A stretch of 10,000 bases of DNA from Glandiceps talaboti (lineage: Eukaryota; Hemichordata; Enteropneusta; Spengelidae), in assembly GCF_964340395.1 (NCBI RefSeq), contig NC_135562.1:14596296-14606295 (forward strand), given 5' to 3'. The notes below the pieces were generated by a model, which saw nothing but the letters and a program-made list of their open reading frames with translations, was not told the origin of the DNA and did no database searches. Within the stretch, counting starts at the first letter, position 1. Every line of letters begins with the position of its first letter. Both the position numbers and the translations under genes were made by a program. Positions 1 to 8,806 of the stretch are shown here, one piece after another.

Positions 1-32
1 GCTACTGAGCTACGTGTTGAGGACTGTTTATT

Positions 33-434
33 GTGGTCTGTTCTGATCTAGCTCTCAGTCCTACAATATGCGTTCCGATAGTCATATCACACGTCGTAGT
101 ATCACGGCGCAAATATCCAGTGTTAGGTTCTGATCATGATTACCGCCAACATGCTCGATTGTCACATAAAATAAGTGTACTTGAGTGCCGTTTATTTTTT
201 TCAGAGTTTGATTTTATTCTTGATGAGTCTTTTCGATGTCTGAGCATAACATTATTACAAGAAACTGTGAGAACTTTTGCATTGAATCAAACGTATAGAG
301 AACGTCCGTGTGACCATAGACTCTGCACACGGTGTAACAACGTCAATGTGGCTACAAGTTCATCAACACAGAACAAGATGGACATTTGGGAATTTTGTAA
401 AAGCCTCCCAAAAGACTACCGACCAAAACTATGA
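33..434 (+). other. Unassigned plus-strand ORF, possible 3' terminal exon
   Basis: A 134-codon open stretch has no family that I recognise. It first opens at a GTG, so it has no proper eukaryotic start at its 5' end. Inside it, TTTATTTTTTTCAG (AG at 203–204) is a good-looking 3' splice site. From there the frame stays open to TGA at 432–434, and AATAAA follows at 447–452. That layout would suit a short terminal exon of about 76 codons. The predicted tail has a CDHRLCTRC cysteine cluster and ends KDYRPKL. Chance is a serious alternative in AT-rich DNA. Confidence 0.2.
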
Positions 435-480
435 AATACATGTACAAATAAAAATATTGTTGTCCAAGTTTGAACAGTGT

Positions 481-3400
481 TGAGCATGCCGACTCCACGA
501 ATACCAGAAAAAATAAATTATTATTACGATTATTATGAGTACGCGAGTGTGCATACCGAGTTACACAGTCTGATCGATCAAACTGTTCGTACTATCAGCC
601 ACTCCGGGGTGTCACAAATACAACCATTGCTGGAGTTATATATAGAAACGCCTCTGATCCGAACGTTGTTGTATCAGTGGTGGACAATGAAAACTGGCTT
701 TGAGGGTGCCGCAAAAAGTCTACTTCTTGTCACCGTTATCAAACTGACAAACGTTGATACAAAACCAACACCGTGTCCCAAGGGCCTCTGACGTAGGTTC
801 AAGCATAGACAATGTATATGGTTCAAGCGACTCTCTTATCAGTTTGATTATGTCTGCGAAAGTTAGTCATGTTGTAACATAAAATCGTATTTGGTGTCCA
901 TCCAGCCTTGGTTCAATATTAAAGCCACTCTATTGTCAATTATATTAATAATGGTACAAAGCTAAGTATTACACGTAATTGATAAATTTGCTGTCGATTG
1001 GATCATGACATATCACCCCTGACATAAAATGGTGTGGTCAAATGAAAAGTTTTAGTGCCTATTTCTGGTGATGAAAGAGCATCCTGTCAGAACCAACAGG
1101 TACCATATAGACACTACAATACGCCACGTCGAAAGACCGTCGATTGACACCTTTCTAAGTGGTATTCGATCCGGTTCTTCTGAAATACTCAGACGACTTT
1201 CGTTTAGCTTTCAAAACCGAGTCCACAATGAAGTTTTTTTTTCCGTTCAAGAGATTTAAACAATTTCTCCCAACCAGTCAGCACCGTTTCTATGTCCTGC
1301 TGTAAGGTCATGTTCGGTGGCGATTTTCAGCCCAAAACTCAACATATAATCCATACACTGTAAGTTTATTTTAGGACCAGGAAGACTATATAAGTTTACA
1401 CTTGACTTTTATATTACTCAATAGATAATTTTGTCCATTGTGGGAAAGTATGTTTTATTTTTCAATGCACAGGAAATCTACAATATGTGGGGACCACTTG
1501 TTTATCATCTCATTACACTTACGACATGTATAATTGGTCGACCAATTATCACCACCGGCCTGCGTGTTCTATACAACATACCCGTAGCACATCATGTACA
1601 TGTTCCATATGTGTTGGCGGTCGACATTCAATCAAACATGACACTACGGGTAGATACATGGGGAAACAAATATAAACATACAATTGTCCATAATATTGTA
1701 ATTCATAAAAATAAACAACCCTACCCATGATACATACGCCCCAAAGATTCATAAACGACGAAATATGTGGTTAGGTCGCCTGTTTTAAATGGTCCGTACT
1801 TCACATCTCAACAGAAACGGCAACAAATATGTAATCTAATTTCAAGATACAGACGTAGACACGTCGAGAAACCTTCTGGTTATCGAGAGATTCAACAAGT
1901 TATATCTCATTTTCCGGTCGAAAGCAACAAATATTCGAGATAGCGTCATTTTATGAATGCAAAAGCTACCTCGTGTTGTATTTCGAGTGAAAATTAGCGT
2001 TTGTTCACTTTCGTTGTAAACTGTAAAATGTGTCACATATTGGCGTCCTGCTGTCTCCACAAAAAAAAATCGCAAACCATAATTTCCCGAGTCAGCAAAG
2101 GACAATGCACGGCGGCATTTTTTAGCCTTTTTGATTGGGAGCTTACATATAGCTGACAGGTCAACCGACCGCCCTGAAGATCCAAGTCAAAATAACCAGC
2201 TCTGAACCAGAACTATACATGTATCTCAACGTATCGCGGCAGATGTCTGCAGATACCTGTGCTTATCATATCTCTGACAAGTTCACAGGCATGTAGTTGG
2301 TTCGGCACATGTCAACCAGCACGCGATCACAATATCTTTCTCCGTAAAATGCGGTATCAAAAGTATTGGCCCCTCATGGATAGACGTGGGGCATAAAGAA
2401 ACGACCGCTACTTGAAAGTAAATGGGCGTCTAATGCGAATGGTTCGTTGGTATTGTCGAAAGAGATGTGAATCAGAGCGCGTCATCGAATCGATGGGTTC
2501 TCTATACGTCTTACGATACGACCGTACGTTGGTTATATATAGTGCAACGTTGTAATTTGCCATGCAACGTGTGCGAAATTATTGCATATCCCCAAAAGAG
2601 AAATGCCGTATACCGAAACAAGTTTCCTTTATTTACTATTCTAATTTGACAATTAGTACAACTCCAGGACTATCCCTGCACGTTATGTATCAGTGGAAGT
2701 ACACGGCTCAATGTGAACACTATCAACAAAAATCCTGTTGAAAAAATAGTGTTTCCTTGAACATTACAATCAACTCTATAGGCCTACAATCGTAGTGACT
2801 TGTAGTAGTGTTCGCTATTCATGTTTTTGAAATATTTCGTTTCAGCACCGCTACTTTATGCATAGACATCGTAAATGTGAACTCAATGTTTCATGAAAGC
2901 AAACTTGCATGTACCGTTATGCTTGGGCATGGAGAGGTACTAATTACTAATCATGTTTACTTCAAGATAACGTTGATTGCTACACAAACTTTCGTGGATT
3001 TACGTACCCGTATTTGAACAAGTGTGATTGGCAGGCGTTTTAATCCCAGGTTTGAAAAGTAACGGCTTTTCAGTAGTAACGAACAGACCCAGTTTGACCG
3101 TGTTTTGTACGAAATTGTCTCTACCATGTTTAAATATCACCTTTCTGTGACCATACCTGCATTCAACAGACATTCACAAGTCTACACATACCAAATTTAT
3201 TACGAAAATCACCAGCTGCTAATTGTTATCACGGCTTTTCAGAGAGGAATCAAGACGTTGTTAACAGTCTGCATTCAAATTTGACAATAACCCCCGCGAA
3301 GTTAGGGGGCCTTTTATACCCAACACTCCCCTTTAAGGAGGAGTACCCATTTAATACAAAAAATACGCACCGACCACGGTAATCTGGTTTTAATGAGAAA

Positions 3401-3576
3401 TGAGCACACAGTAGTGTAAGGAGTAATACCAAGTCATCACCACAAATGGAGCTGTAGTTCCAACTCATAACCCGTGATGTTATGTTTCCTTTACTTACAG
3501 TGTATGCACCTGTTATGCGTTATTTATTTTCACTGTTTAACAGTTTACTTATTTCATCTCAAGTCCAGTATCGTTC
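481..3576. other. Long stretch without a recognisable gene
   Basis: Several short open frames (the longest about 100 codons, at 477–791) lack recognisable domains, convincing starts or splice context. Apart from the perfect palindrome at 1530–1549 I see no repeat, RNA gene or mobile element. A GC-rich patch with a partial dyad (ACTCCCCTTT / AAGGAGGAGT) lies at about 3325–3345. If the SLC6 gene continues leftward, this would be its next intron, but no TM4–TM5 exon was recognised. Confidence 0.5.
1530..1549. other. Perfect 20-bp palindrome
   Basis: The half-site ATAATTGGTC is followed directly by its exact reverse complement GACCAATTAT. No loop separates the halves, and the symmetry stops at 1529/1550. 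It contains two ATTGG/CCAAT cores facing each other and a central SalI-type GTCGAC. No gene is recognised nearby, so a regulatory role is only conjecture. Confidence 0.9.
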
Positions 3577-3600
3577 ATTAGTCGCTCTATTAGTCGCTCT
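3577..3600. repeat. Perfect 12-bp tandem duplication
   Basis: ATTAGTCGCTCT is repeated exactly twice, followed by TTTT and a short GTAG run (about 3609–3620). This is simple-sequence expansion near the large CAGA array. Confidence 0.9.
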
Positions 3601-3636
3601 TTTTAAAGGTAGGTAGGTAGATACGTAGGTTAGTTC

Positions 3637-3663
3637 ATAGACCCTCCTCCAACGAGGGTCTAT
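3637..3663. other. Perfect hairpin, 10-bp stem with 7-nt loop
   Basis: ATAGACCCTC at 3637–3646 is the exact reverse complement of GAGGGTCTAT at 3654–3663, with loop CTCCAAC. The sequence could fold on either strand. There is no T-run that would suggest a terminator, and no gene is recognised beside it. Its role is unknown. Confidence 0.85.
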
Positions 3664-3723
3664 TGTTAGTCTGTAGGCTGTTGAGTTGCATTGGAAGAGG
3701 AAGACTGATAGCTCGAGGATTGA

Positions 3724-3896
3724 CCGACAGGACAGACAGACAGACAGACAGACAGACAGGCAGGCAGGCAGGCAGGCAGACAGACAGACAGACAGACAGA
3801 CAGACAGGCAGGCAGACAGACAGACAGACATACAGACACATACACAGACAGTCTGTAACAGATAGATAAAGACAGACTGACAGACAGACAGTATGT

Positions 3897-3948
<52 letters not shown>

Positions 3949-3950
3949 GT
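3724..3950. repeat. Compound CAGA/CAGG microsatellite
   Basis: About 225 bp of mostly 4-bp CAGA units. CAGG blocks sit at about 3757–3778 and 3806–3813. An interrupted middle part (about 3831–3896) includes a small palindrome (ACAGACAGTCTGT) and a GATA-type stretch, and a clean GACA run follows to 3950. All frames across it are open on both strands because the unit has no stop, which gives spurious Cys/Leu/Ser/Val or Arg/Gln/Thr/Asp ORFs. Confidence 0.97.
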
Positions 3951-3991
3951 TAAACCATAGTGCAACAGACAGACAGCTAAACCATAGTGCA
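3951..3991. repeat. Short direct repeat after the CAGA array
   Basis: TAAACCATAGTGCA occurs at 3951–3964 and again at 3978–3991, 27 bp apart, separated by two or three CAGA units. It looks like a replication-slippage duplication of the array edge with its unique flank. Confidence 0.85.
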
Positions 3992-4081
3992 GTTAAATCA
4001 GTGTGCGGAAAGTATTGCTATATAACATGCCCTTTAAAGTCTAGTTAAATTTGAAACAAAAACGAAATATCACAAACTCAC

Positions 4082-4340
4082 GTCCAGTATTCTTCTGCTG
4101 GACTTGTCCTCGATACTGTTATATTCAGAGAGTGTACCATACTGTTGTTGTACCATGTACCATTCACTACGGTCCCGTTGACGTTTTTACTGCAGAATTC
4201 AGTATTCCAGTCGTTACCACATGTTGCCCAGGGTACAGATTTACCAAACGAAGCGAAAAAGTAGAAAACTGTATATGCTATGACGACATTGTAATATATG
4301 GTCGTTATTGCAGAGATTATTACCATGGCACAACCAACTC
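4082..4340 (-). CDS. SLC6 transporter exon C (TM3 and extracellular loop 2)
   Basis: This exon encodes VGCAMVIISAITTIYYNVVI, then AYTVFYFFASF (TM3), followed by extracellular loop 2 as far as SPAEEYWT. The IYYN motif contains the TM3 tyrosine that lines the substrate site in SLC6 carriers. PWATCGNDWNTEFC holds the two cysteines that form the conserved EL2 disulfide. The loop then carries four N-X-S/T sequons (NGT twice, NNS, NIT), the usual glycosylated part of this family. The acceptor AG is at 4342–4341 and entry is phase 1, continuing FKG from exon B across a 446-bp intron. Coding ends TGG-AC before donor gtgagt (4081–4076), leaving phase 2. Reading on past the donor meets TGA at once, as expected for an intron. 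The missing partner exon would start by completing the Thr codon and continue towards TM4. The EL2 ending fits glycine-transporter-like members, but the subfamily call is tentative. Confidence 0.93.
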
Positions 4341-4787
4341 CTGAAAGGGGTTAACAAACACGTGATTAGAAATGTACAAAACGACGCGAACATCAAAAGA
4401 ATGCGGTGTATACATTAATTGGCTGAAAGTAATTAATAGACAGTGGCCTCTTCATATTGGAATTCTTGTTGCATACACAGACTTACTTGTCTGTGTTGCA
4501 TATAAAAATTGTTGATATTAATTTGTCATCACCATGTCGTTTATATTTGTCAGTGTTTATATGTTGTTTGTTTGTTTGTGTGTGTGTGTGTGTTTGTTTG
4601 TTTGTTTGTTTCAAAGACCCGAGCTCACTGTGCTCTAACAGCCGATTCCCATTGCCACGAAAAGCATAGACAAGCATACAAAAGCAGTACCAACATACCG
4701 CCATGCCATTGGACAACAACAGTCACGTGACATTGTCATTTCGTCATTAGGAAACAGAAGGGAATCGGGCCGACAACAATATCCTAC
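4341..4787 (-). other. Intron B/C of the SLC6 gene (about 447 bp)
   Basis: This is a phase 1 intron between donor gtagga (GT at 4787–4786) and acceptor cag (AG at 4342–4341), the latter preceded by a pyrimidine-containing tract (ccctttcag in sense). It contains a CAAA/CA microsatellite in the sense strand (4563–4611) and no other recognisable element. Confidence 0.85.
4563..4611. repeat. TTTG/TG microsatellite
   Basis: A run of TTTG units, then a TG run, then TTTG units again. In the sense of the SLC6 transcript it reads CAAA/CA/CAAA. It lies in intron B/C, about 175 nt downstream of the exon B donor. The open frames across it are low-complexity products (poly Cys/Val or Thr/His) and are not genes. 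Confidence 0.95.
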
Positions 4788-4919
4788 CTTTAAACAATGG
4801 GCAGAATTTCCATACTGTAATCGGGCCTTCGCTGCAAAATTGACCTAAAGCGACTTCCAGGAAAAACAGAGGCATTCCACAAATGAGCATGGCAATGAGA
4901 TATGGAATCAGGAAAGCCC
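4788..4919 (-). CDS. SLC6 transporter exon B (TM2 and intracellular loop 1)
   Basis: This 132-bp exon encodes [20 protein letters not shown], then [20 protein letters not shown] and PLFKG. That is TM2 plus the first cytoplasmic loop of an SLC6 carrier. The Tyr of FLIPY corresponds to the TM2 tyrosine that helps coordinate Cl− in this family. GQFxSxGPxxVW followed by a FKG-type turn is most like glycine-transporter-type members (GlyT1/GlyT2 and invertebrate relatives). The acceptor AG is at 4921–4920 behind a TTC-repeat polypyrimidine tract. The donor is AAAG followed by gtagga (GT at 4787–4786). Entry and exit are both phase 1. The split Gly codon (G from exon A plus GG) restores NGGGAF, and the exit G joins exon C to give FKGVG. 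Both junctions match the conserved family protein without gap or frameshift, so this looks like a functional exon. The exact substrate is not determined. Confidence 0.93.
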
Positions 4920-4922
4920 CTG

Positions 4923-4941
4923 AAAAAGAAGAAGAAGAAGT
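4923..4941 (-). promoter_or_regulatory. TTC-repeat polypyrimidine tract and acceptor of exon B
   Basis: In sense the tract reads acttcttcttcttctttttc directly before the AG at 4921–4920. It is both a trinucleotide microsatellite and the polypyrimidine tract of the exon B 3' splice site. The repeat is also open in the exon B frame (Ser-rich), so reading frame alone would wrongly extend the exon leftward in the protein. Confidence 0.75.
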
Positions 4942-5605
4942 CATTACATAGTATCATTAGCCTGCACTGGCTGTAACTGGGGTTATTGTTTTTGATCAGA
5001 CAACCAACGATATATTTAGCAATATTGTCAAATACCAATAACTAGATATTGTACATATGAGAAGTCTATTTAATCTACATATAGTAAAAGTGATAAGTTG
5101 AAACCGGGATTCATTGGGGCGATGATTTTTGAGTGTACATACATTTGTATACCTGTGGACCAAAGAATCAATTTGTTTTGATACTAGTATATTGGGGATA
5201 CTCCGCAAATTTTGAGACGGGGTTGTGCGGCCCATGTACAATACATCAACCTACAGCAATGAATGTACGTACAGACTTAGTATTGTTAGGGATTTATACG
5301 GTCACAATCATCCTGTGTGGTAGTTTGATGTCGTGATGGTATTTCTAGAATTTGACGTTTCCTATGTTATCGACCCCGTGATTAGTGAATTTTCAGATGA
5401 AAAGTTAACCCATGTTTAAGAACATTTTCGTGAAAAAGTGACCCATTTGGGCGGAACATATACACGCGTGTATCTTTCTATGGTAGTATCCCGTATCCCC
5501 AGGGTGTGGGAGGGATAGTCTTGACCAGCGCAATTGAAATCGCAATCAATAACAAAAAGATATTCCTAAGATTCCGAAGACGTGGTTTCTTCCACAGCCC
5601 ACAAG

Positions 5606-5629
5606 CTTAAGGTAGGAGGTGTCAAATTC
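5606..5629 (+). repeat. Left copy of TTAA-bearing inverted repeat
   Basis: CTTAAGGTAGGAGGTGTCAA followed by ATTC is the reverse complement of 8607–8629 apart from an indel and a mismatch in the G-run. TTAA is at 5607–5610. The similarity stops abruptly on both sides. It could be the left end of a 3-kb insertion or one copy of a short dispersed repeat. Confidence 0.7.
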
Positions 5630-6128
5630 GAATTACGTCAACGGCGCAACTTTCGGCGCATACTGAAACGGGCGCTCTTGTCAACATTCGAACGCGAAAC
5701 AAACCCGTGTCTGGAAGTGAAATGAAGTATTATATGTTTTTCGATCGATGTACGTACTCTTGAATTGAAGATTTAGGGTGAACGGAAGGTAATTTTGTAT
5801 GAGTTTCAGAAGTCCTTGCGAAGAAAATTAGCTTTACTACCATGACTTAAAGAGGAACTGTCTTATAAAATTTAGACTTGATGAAATGTATCAACAACCA
5901 CACTCCCTATATTGCCGGTAAAGCAATACATTGACGTGCGAAACAGAACAGTTGGAGTCGGCCATATTAAAAAGATAACACCACGTCCAGTGTCTGGCGC
6001 CAGAATTACACGAGTTCGCGAACTATTGCACGATTAACCGTAACGTCTGAATACATCCAAGATATTCTACGTGAGATACCCCAGGTCATAAATGTCTGCT
6101 TCTACATAAGTCTTATTCAAGTTGAGTA

Positions 6129-6143
6129 CCCCCCCCCCCCCCC
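6129..6143. repeat. Poly-C run (15)
   Basis: Fifteen consecutive C on the plus strand in intron A/B. Its length is likely variable and error-prone in sequencing. Confidence 0.95.
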
Positions 6144-7557
6144 ACAAACAAGCAAAAACATTTTCTTTTAATCTTCTCCTTATTAGTTGCTTTGATTTCG
6201 AATGCTAGAAATGAAACTGACATGACACTTGGAAAATTAAGTTGCATTATTTCAAAACAATGACTTGTATGGTATTCACATGAAATTTACATATTGACCA
6301 TAATTCCATATCGCCATTAAATGAAGTACTTTGTTTGGGGTTTTGCTTTGTTACTATGGTAACCAGATTTGCTATACGATTGATTCTATGTCGTTTTGGA
6401 AGCATACGCTCGATAGGTCAGCAGTGTCACCAGAGCTCGAGGGCGATTGATGGGGTCAAAGCACTAGATCAATCATTTGATTGTTTGTGTGCGTTTTCTC
6501 AAACCATTGATGTCTCATCGATGATAAAACCATGTTTGTCATTACAAGAAAAACAACAATGATAATACTTCTCGTATTTAAAAATTGGGCTACGACCGTT
6601 TCACTAGTGGAGAGTCGACAGTGAAAACAAAAATACTTCTTCTTCACTGGGTCATGACCGTGCGACTGGTCGTGCACAGCAATGGAACCCCCGGCCATTA
6701 CACATCCCTGTATCAGTAGAGTAACGTCCTGCCAATTTAAAATTACTGAATTTATAGTTTGTTTTTCAGTAGATGTATTCAACCAAAAATAGATTATTTT
6801 TCAGCTGTCTCGCCAACTATAGTATGTCACTAGTCACACTAACTCTATTGAGTGTTTACGTATCGCAAAACCTACAGTTCAAATTGCAACAAATCATACA
6901 AGTTGTATAAAAACTATCTACATTGTCTCCCCATGAAAGAAGTATCCATGGTAACATTAATAAGATTTCAATGAGGGGTTCTACCCAAAATCAATAAATA
7001 CATCTAGTAGCGTAGCTTTTTCTGTCTCAAAGTGTGTGCAATGCCATTTTATCATGTGGCTAGGTACGTATACTGCATGCCGTGTTCAGTGGATCAACAG
7101 GTACTGACATGAGTTATTTCCTATTTCATATTGACCACACTCCGGAATATAACACTATACTAGCAATTTCCTTACATGAAATCAACATTTAACTGTTTCA
7201 ACAATGCGAGAATGAGATATAAGGTGCGAGATCAATATATATTTCAAATCAATGTAGGATGAAAAATTAAATTCTTTTTCATTTGGGGTGGTTTTTTTAG
7301 TTGTCTAGTTCTCATCCCACAGAAACGATTTTACTTTTTAATGGGTCTGTTTGTACCCCTAAACATGCAATTATTTCTTTTTTTTTAAAATATCCCCTAA
7401 ATTGAGAAATGGAAGAATCTTCACTATAGCACAGCACTAAAATAAAGTGTCAACAAAAGATCTATTTTTCCTCACTACATACTAGATTTGTATTCATAGT
7501 ATTACTACTTACTGATTTGAAATTGGATGGACATTTTTAATTTGGCCAATTAAGTTA

Positions 7558-7570
7558 GGGGGGGGGGGGG
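7558..7570. repeat. Poly-G run (13)
   Basis: Thirteen consecutive G on the plus strand, a little upstream of the clear tandem units. Confidence 0.95.
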
Positions 7571-7624
7571 ACTGAATGTTTTTAGCCTTTTATCCTACAT
7601 TGAACTATTGACAACCCTAATGTG

Positions 7625-8150
7625 TTGATTTATCATACATAATTATGTACTGACAGAACTATCCCTTGGTACCCATGTGTTCCAGTATTATGAAATTTCT
7701 TGTGAATTGTGTCCAAAAATGTTGAAATTGGGAAAGGGGAAGTCATAATTATGAATATTATGGCCACTTTGACTTTGGGAGAAATACATAAACTCTACAC
7801 AAGAATAGTTCAGTTGATTTATCATACATATGAACTGACAGAAATATACCTTGGTGCCTGTGTATTCCAATATTGTACAATGTCAAGAGATCTTTGTTCA
7901 AAATGTTGAAATTTTGATGGGGTGGGAGTAACATTTTTTACTGGCATTTTAAAGTTAGCATACACACAATGATTTTTGTTGTATAATTATGAAGAGGCAT
8001 TGGTACATTATACATATGTGCAAAGATAAACATGCTCATTTTAATTTTTGTCAAAATTCAACAATATTTCATTAAAAAAATCTGTCAAAAATGTCTAAAT
8101 TCAGATGGGGTGTGGGGTTACAATTTCAATTCTAGAATTTAAACGGACGT
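7625..8150. repeat. Degenerate tandem repeat, period about 187 bp
   Basis: TTGATTTATCATACAT starts at 7625 and 7814, 189 bp apart. The motif (T)CAAAAATGTTGAAATT recurs, with changes, at about 7721, 7905 and 8093 (spacings 184 and 188), and GATGGGGTG at 7916 and 8104 (188). At least three diverged units are visible. Weaker echoes, such as GGTGGTGACnn near 8146 and 8516 (about two periods apart), suggest that the array once ran further on both sides. No coding potential was seen. Confidence 0.7.
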
Positions 8151-8606
8151 GGTGACCCACTATTATTTTGTCATTGATAAATAGCTGGAATAATGCATTG
8201 TACACATACAGCATATAAAAATAATCTATCAAGGACTATTATCCTTTTTTGCAGTTTTCTTACATTTTTCTTTAAAAATCGTAAAGCAGCTGGAGATAAA
8301 ATAACATAGCATTTTATGAAATAATGAAAAGAAATTACAAACAAATATGTCTGGACATAATACACATTGCACTAAAATATGTAAGTTCATTAAGTGCTCC
8401 AGGGATAATCTTTAACTGTCAAAAAATTGTGATGTAGTTAATTGTCGTAAATCTACTTATTTTGACCCAAAACTATATGTGTAGATACAAGAAACGGTCA
8501 TTATCTTGAAAACAAAGGTGGTGACATGGTATTTTCTTTGCATTTTTACATATTCAGATATCACTTCTTAGGTATGCAAAGTATAAAAAAAATCTATCGA
8601 CTTTTT

Positions 8607-8629
8607 GAATTTGACACCTCCCCCTTAAG
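8607..8629 (-). repeat. Right copy of TTAA-bearing inverted repeat
   Basis: GAATTTGACACCTCCCCCTT followed by AAG is the inverted counterpart of 5606–5629, with TTAA at 8625–8628. It ends 27 bp before the left arm of the short inverted-repeat element at 8656. The two copies enclose about 3.0 kb that contains the degenerate tandem units. Confidence 0.7.
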
Positions 8630-8655
8630 AATGTTATGAATGCCATGGTCATCAG

Positions 8656-8806
8656 GGAGCGATCATTTTTACGGCGGGGGGGGGGGGGGCAAATCGGTGG
8701 GAGGGGGTGTTTTGTCGATGAATGAATTGAAGGGACAACTATTTTTTTTAAGTACAAAACAAAACGCCAACGGTCAACCCCCAGCCGTAAAAAAACTGAT
8801 CGCTCC
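8656..8806. mobile_element. Putative short inverted-repeat (MITE-like) element
   Basis: The left end GGAGCGATCATTTTTACGGC plus a G-run is mirrored at the right end: the reverse complement of 8778–8806 reads GGAGCGATCAGTTTTTTTAC, then GGCTGGGGG. The arms are about 25–29 bp, imperfect and slightly indel-shifted, and enclose about 95 bp with no coding capacity. Length and structure fit a non-autonomous DNA element, or one long imperfect hairpin. I see no clear target-site duplication, so family and exact ends are open. ORFs across it on both strands are not credible proteins. Confidence 0.55.
8676..8689. repeat. Poly-G run (14) inside the inverted-repeat element
   Basis: Fourteen consecutive G next to the left arm of the element at 8656–8806. 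The right arm has only five C at the mirrored position, so the run probably expanded after insertion. Confidence 0.95.

Noticed and set aside
1842-2105. 87-codon minus-strand frame, considered as a further SLC6 exon
   Set aside because: None of the TM4–TM12 motifs of the family appears and no matching phase 2 acceptor was seen.
3250-3468. 72-codon minus-strand frame with a hydrophobic Leu-rich stretch, considered as TM4
   Set aside because: It lacks the expected WKG/GK-type loop after TM4 and any conserved residues; hydrophobicity alone is not enough.
3559-3965. Overlapping Cys/Leu/Ser/Val-rich and Arg/Gln/Thr/Asp-rich open frames on both strands
   Set aside because: They are translations of the CAGA/CAGG microsatellite, whose unit contains no stop codon.
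4051-4344. Plus-strand open frame of 97 codons
   Set aside because: It lies exactly antisense to exon C; its openness is a shadow of the real SLC6 coding frame, and its product resembles nothing.
4457-4730. Open frames across the TTTG/TG repeat on both strands
   Set aside because: Low-complexity translations of a microsatellite inside intron B/C.
4790-5038. Second minus-strand frame overlapping exon B
   Set aside because: It reads exon B in the wrong frame; the other frame gives the conserved SLC6 sequence with correct splice phases.
6456-6782. 108-codon minus-strand frame with an FCFHC cluster
   Set aside because: No recognisable domain, no splice context, and it covers a dyad-rich patch in the intron; likely chance or an old repeat.
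7625-8150. Spaced repeats considered as a CRISPR array
   Set aside because: Units are about 187 bp, diverged throughout and AT-rich, without short identical repeats and unique spacers; the context is a eukaryotic intron.
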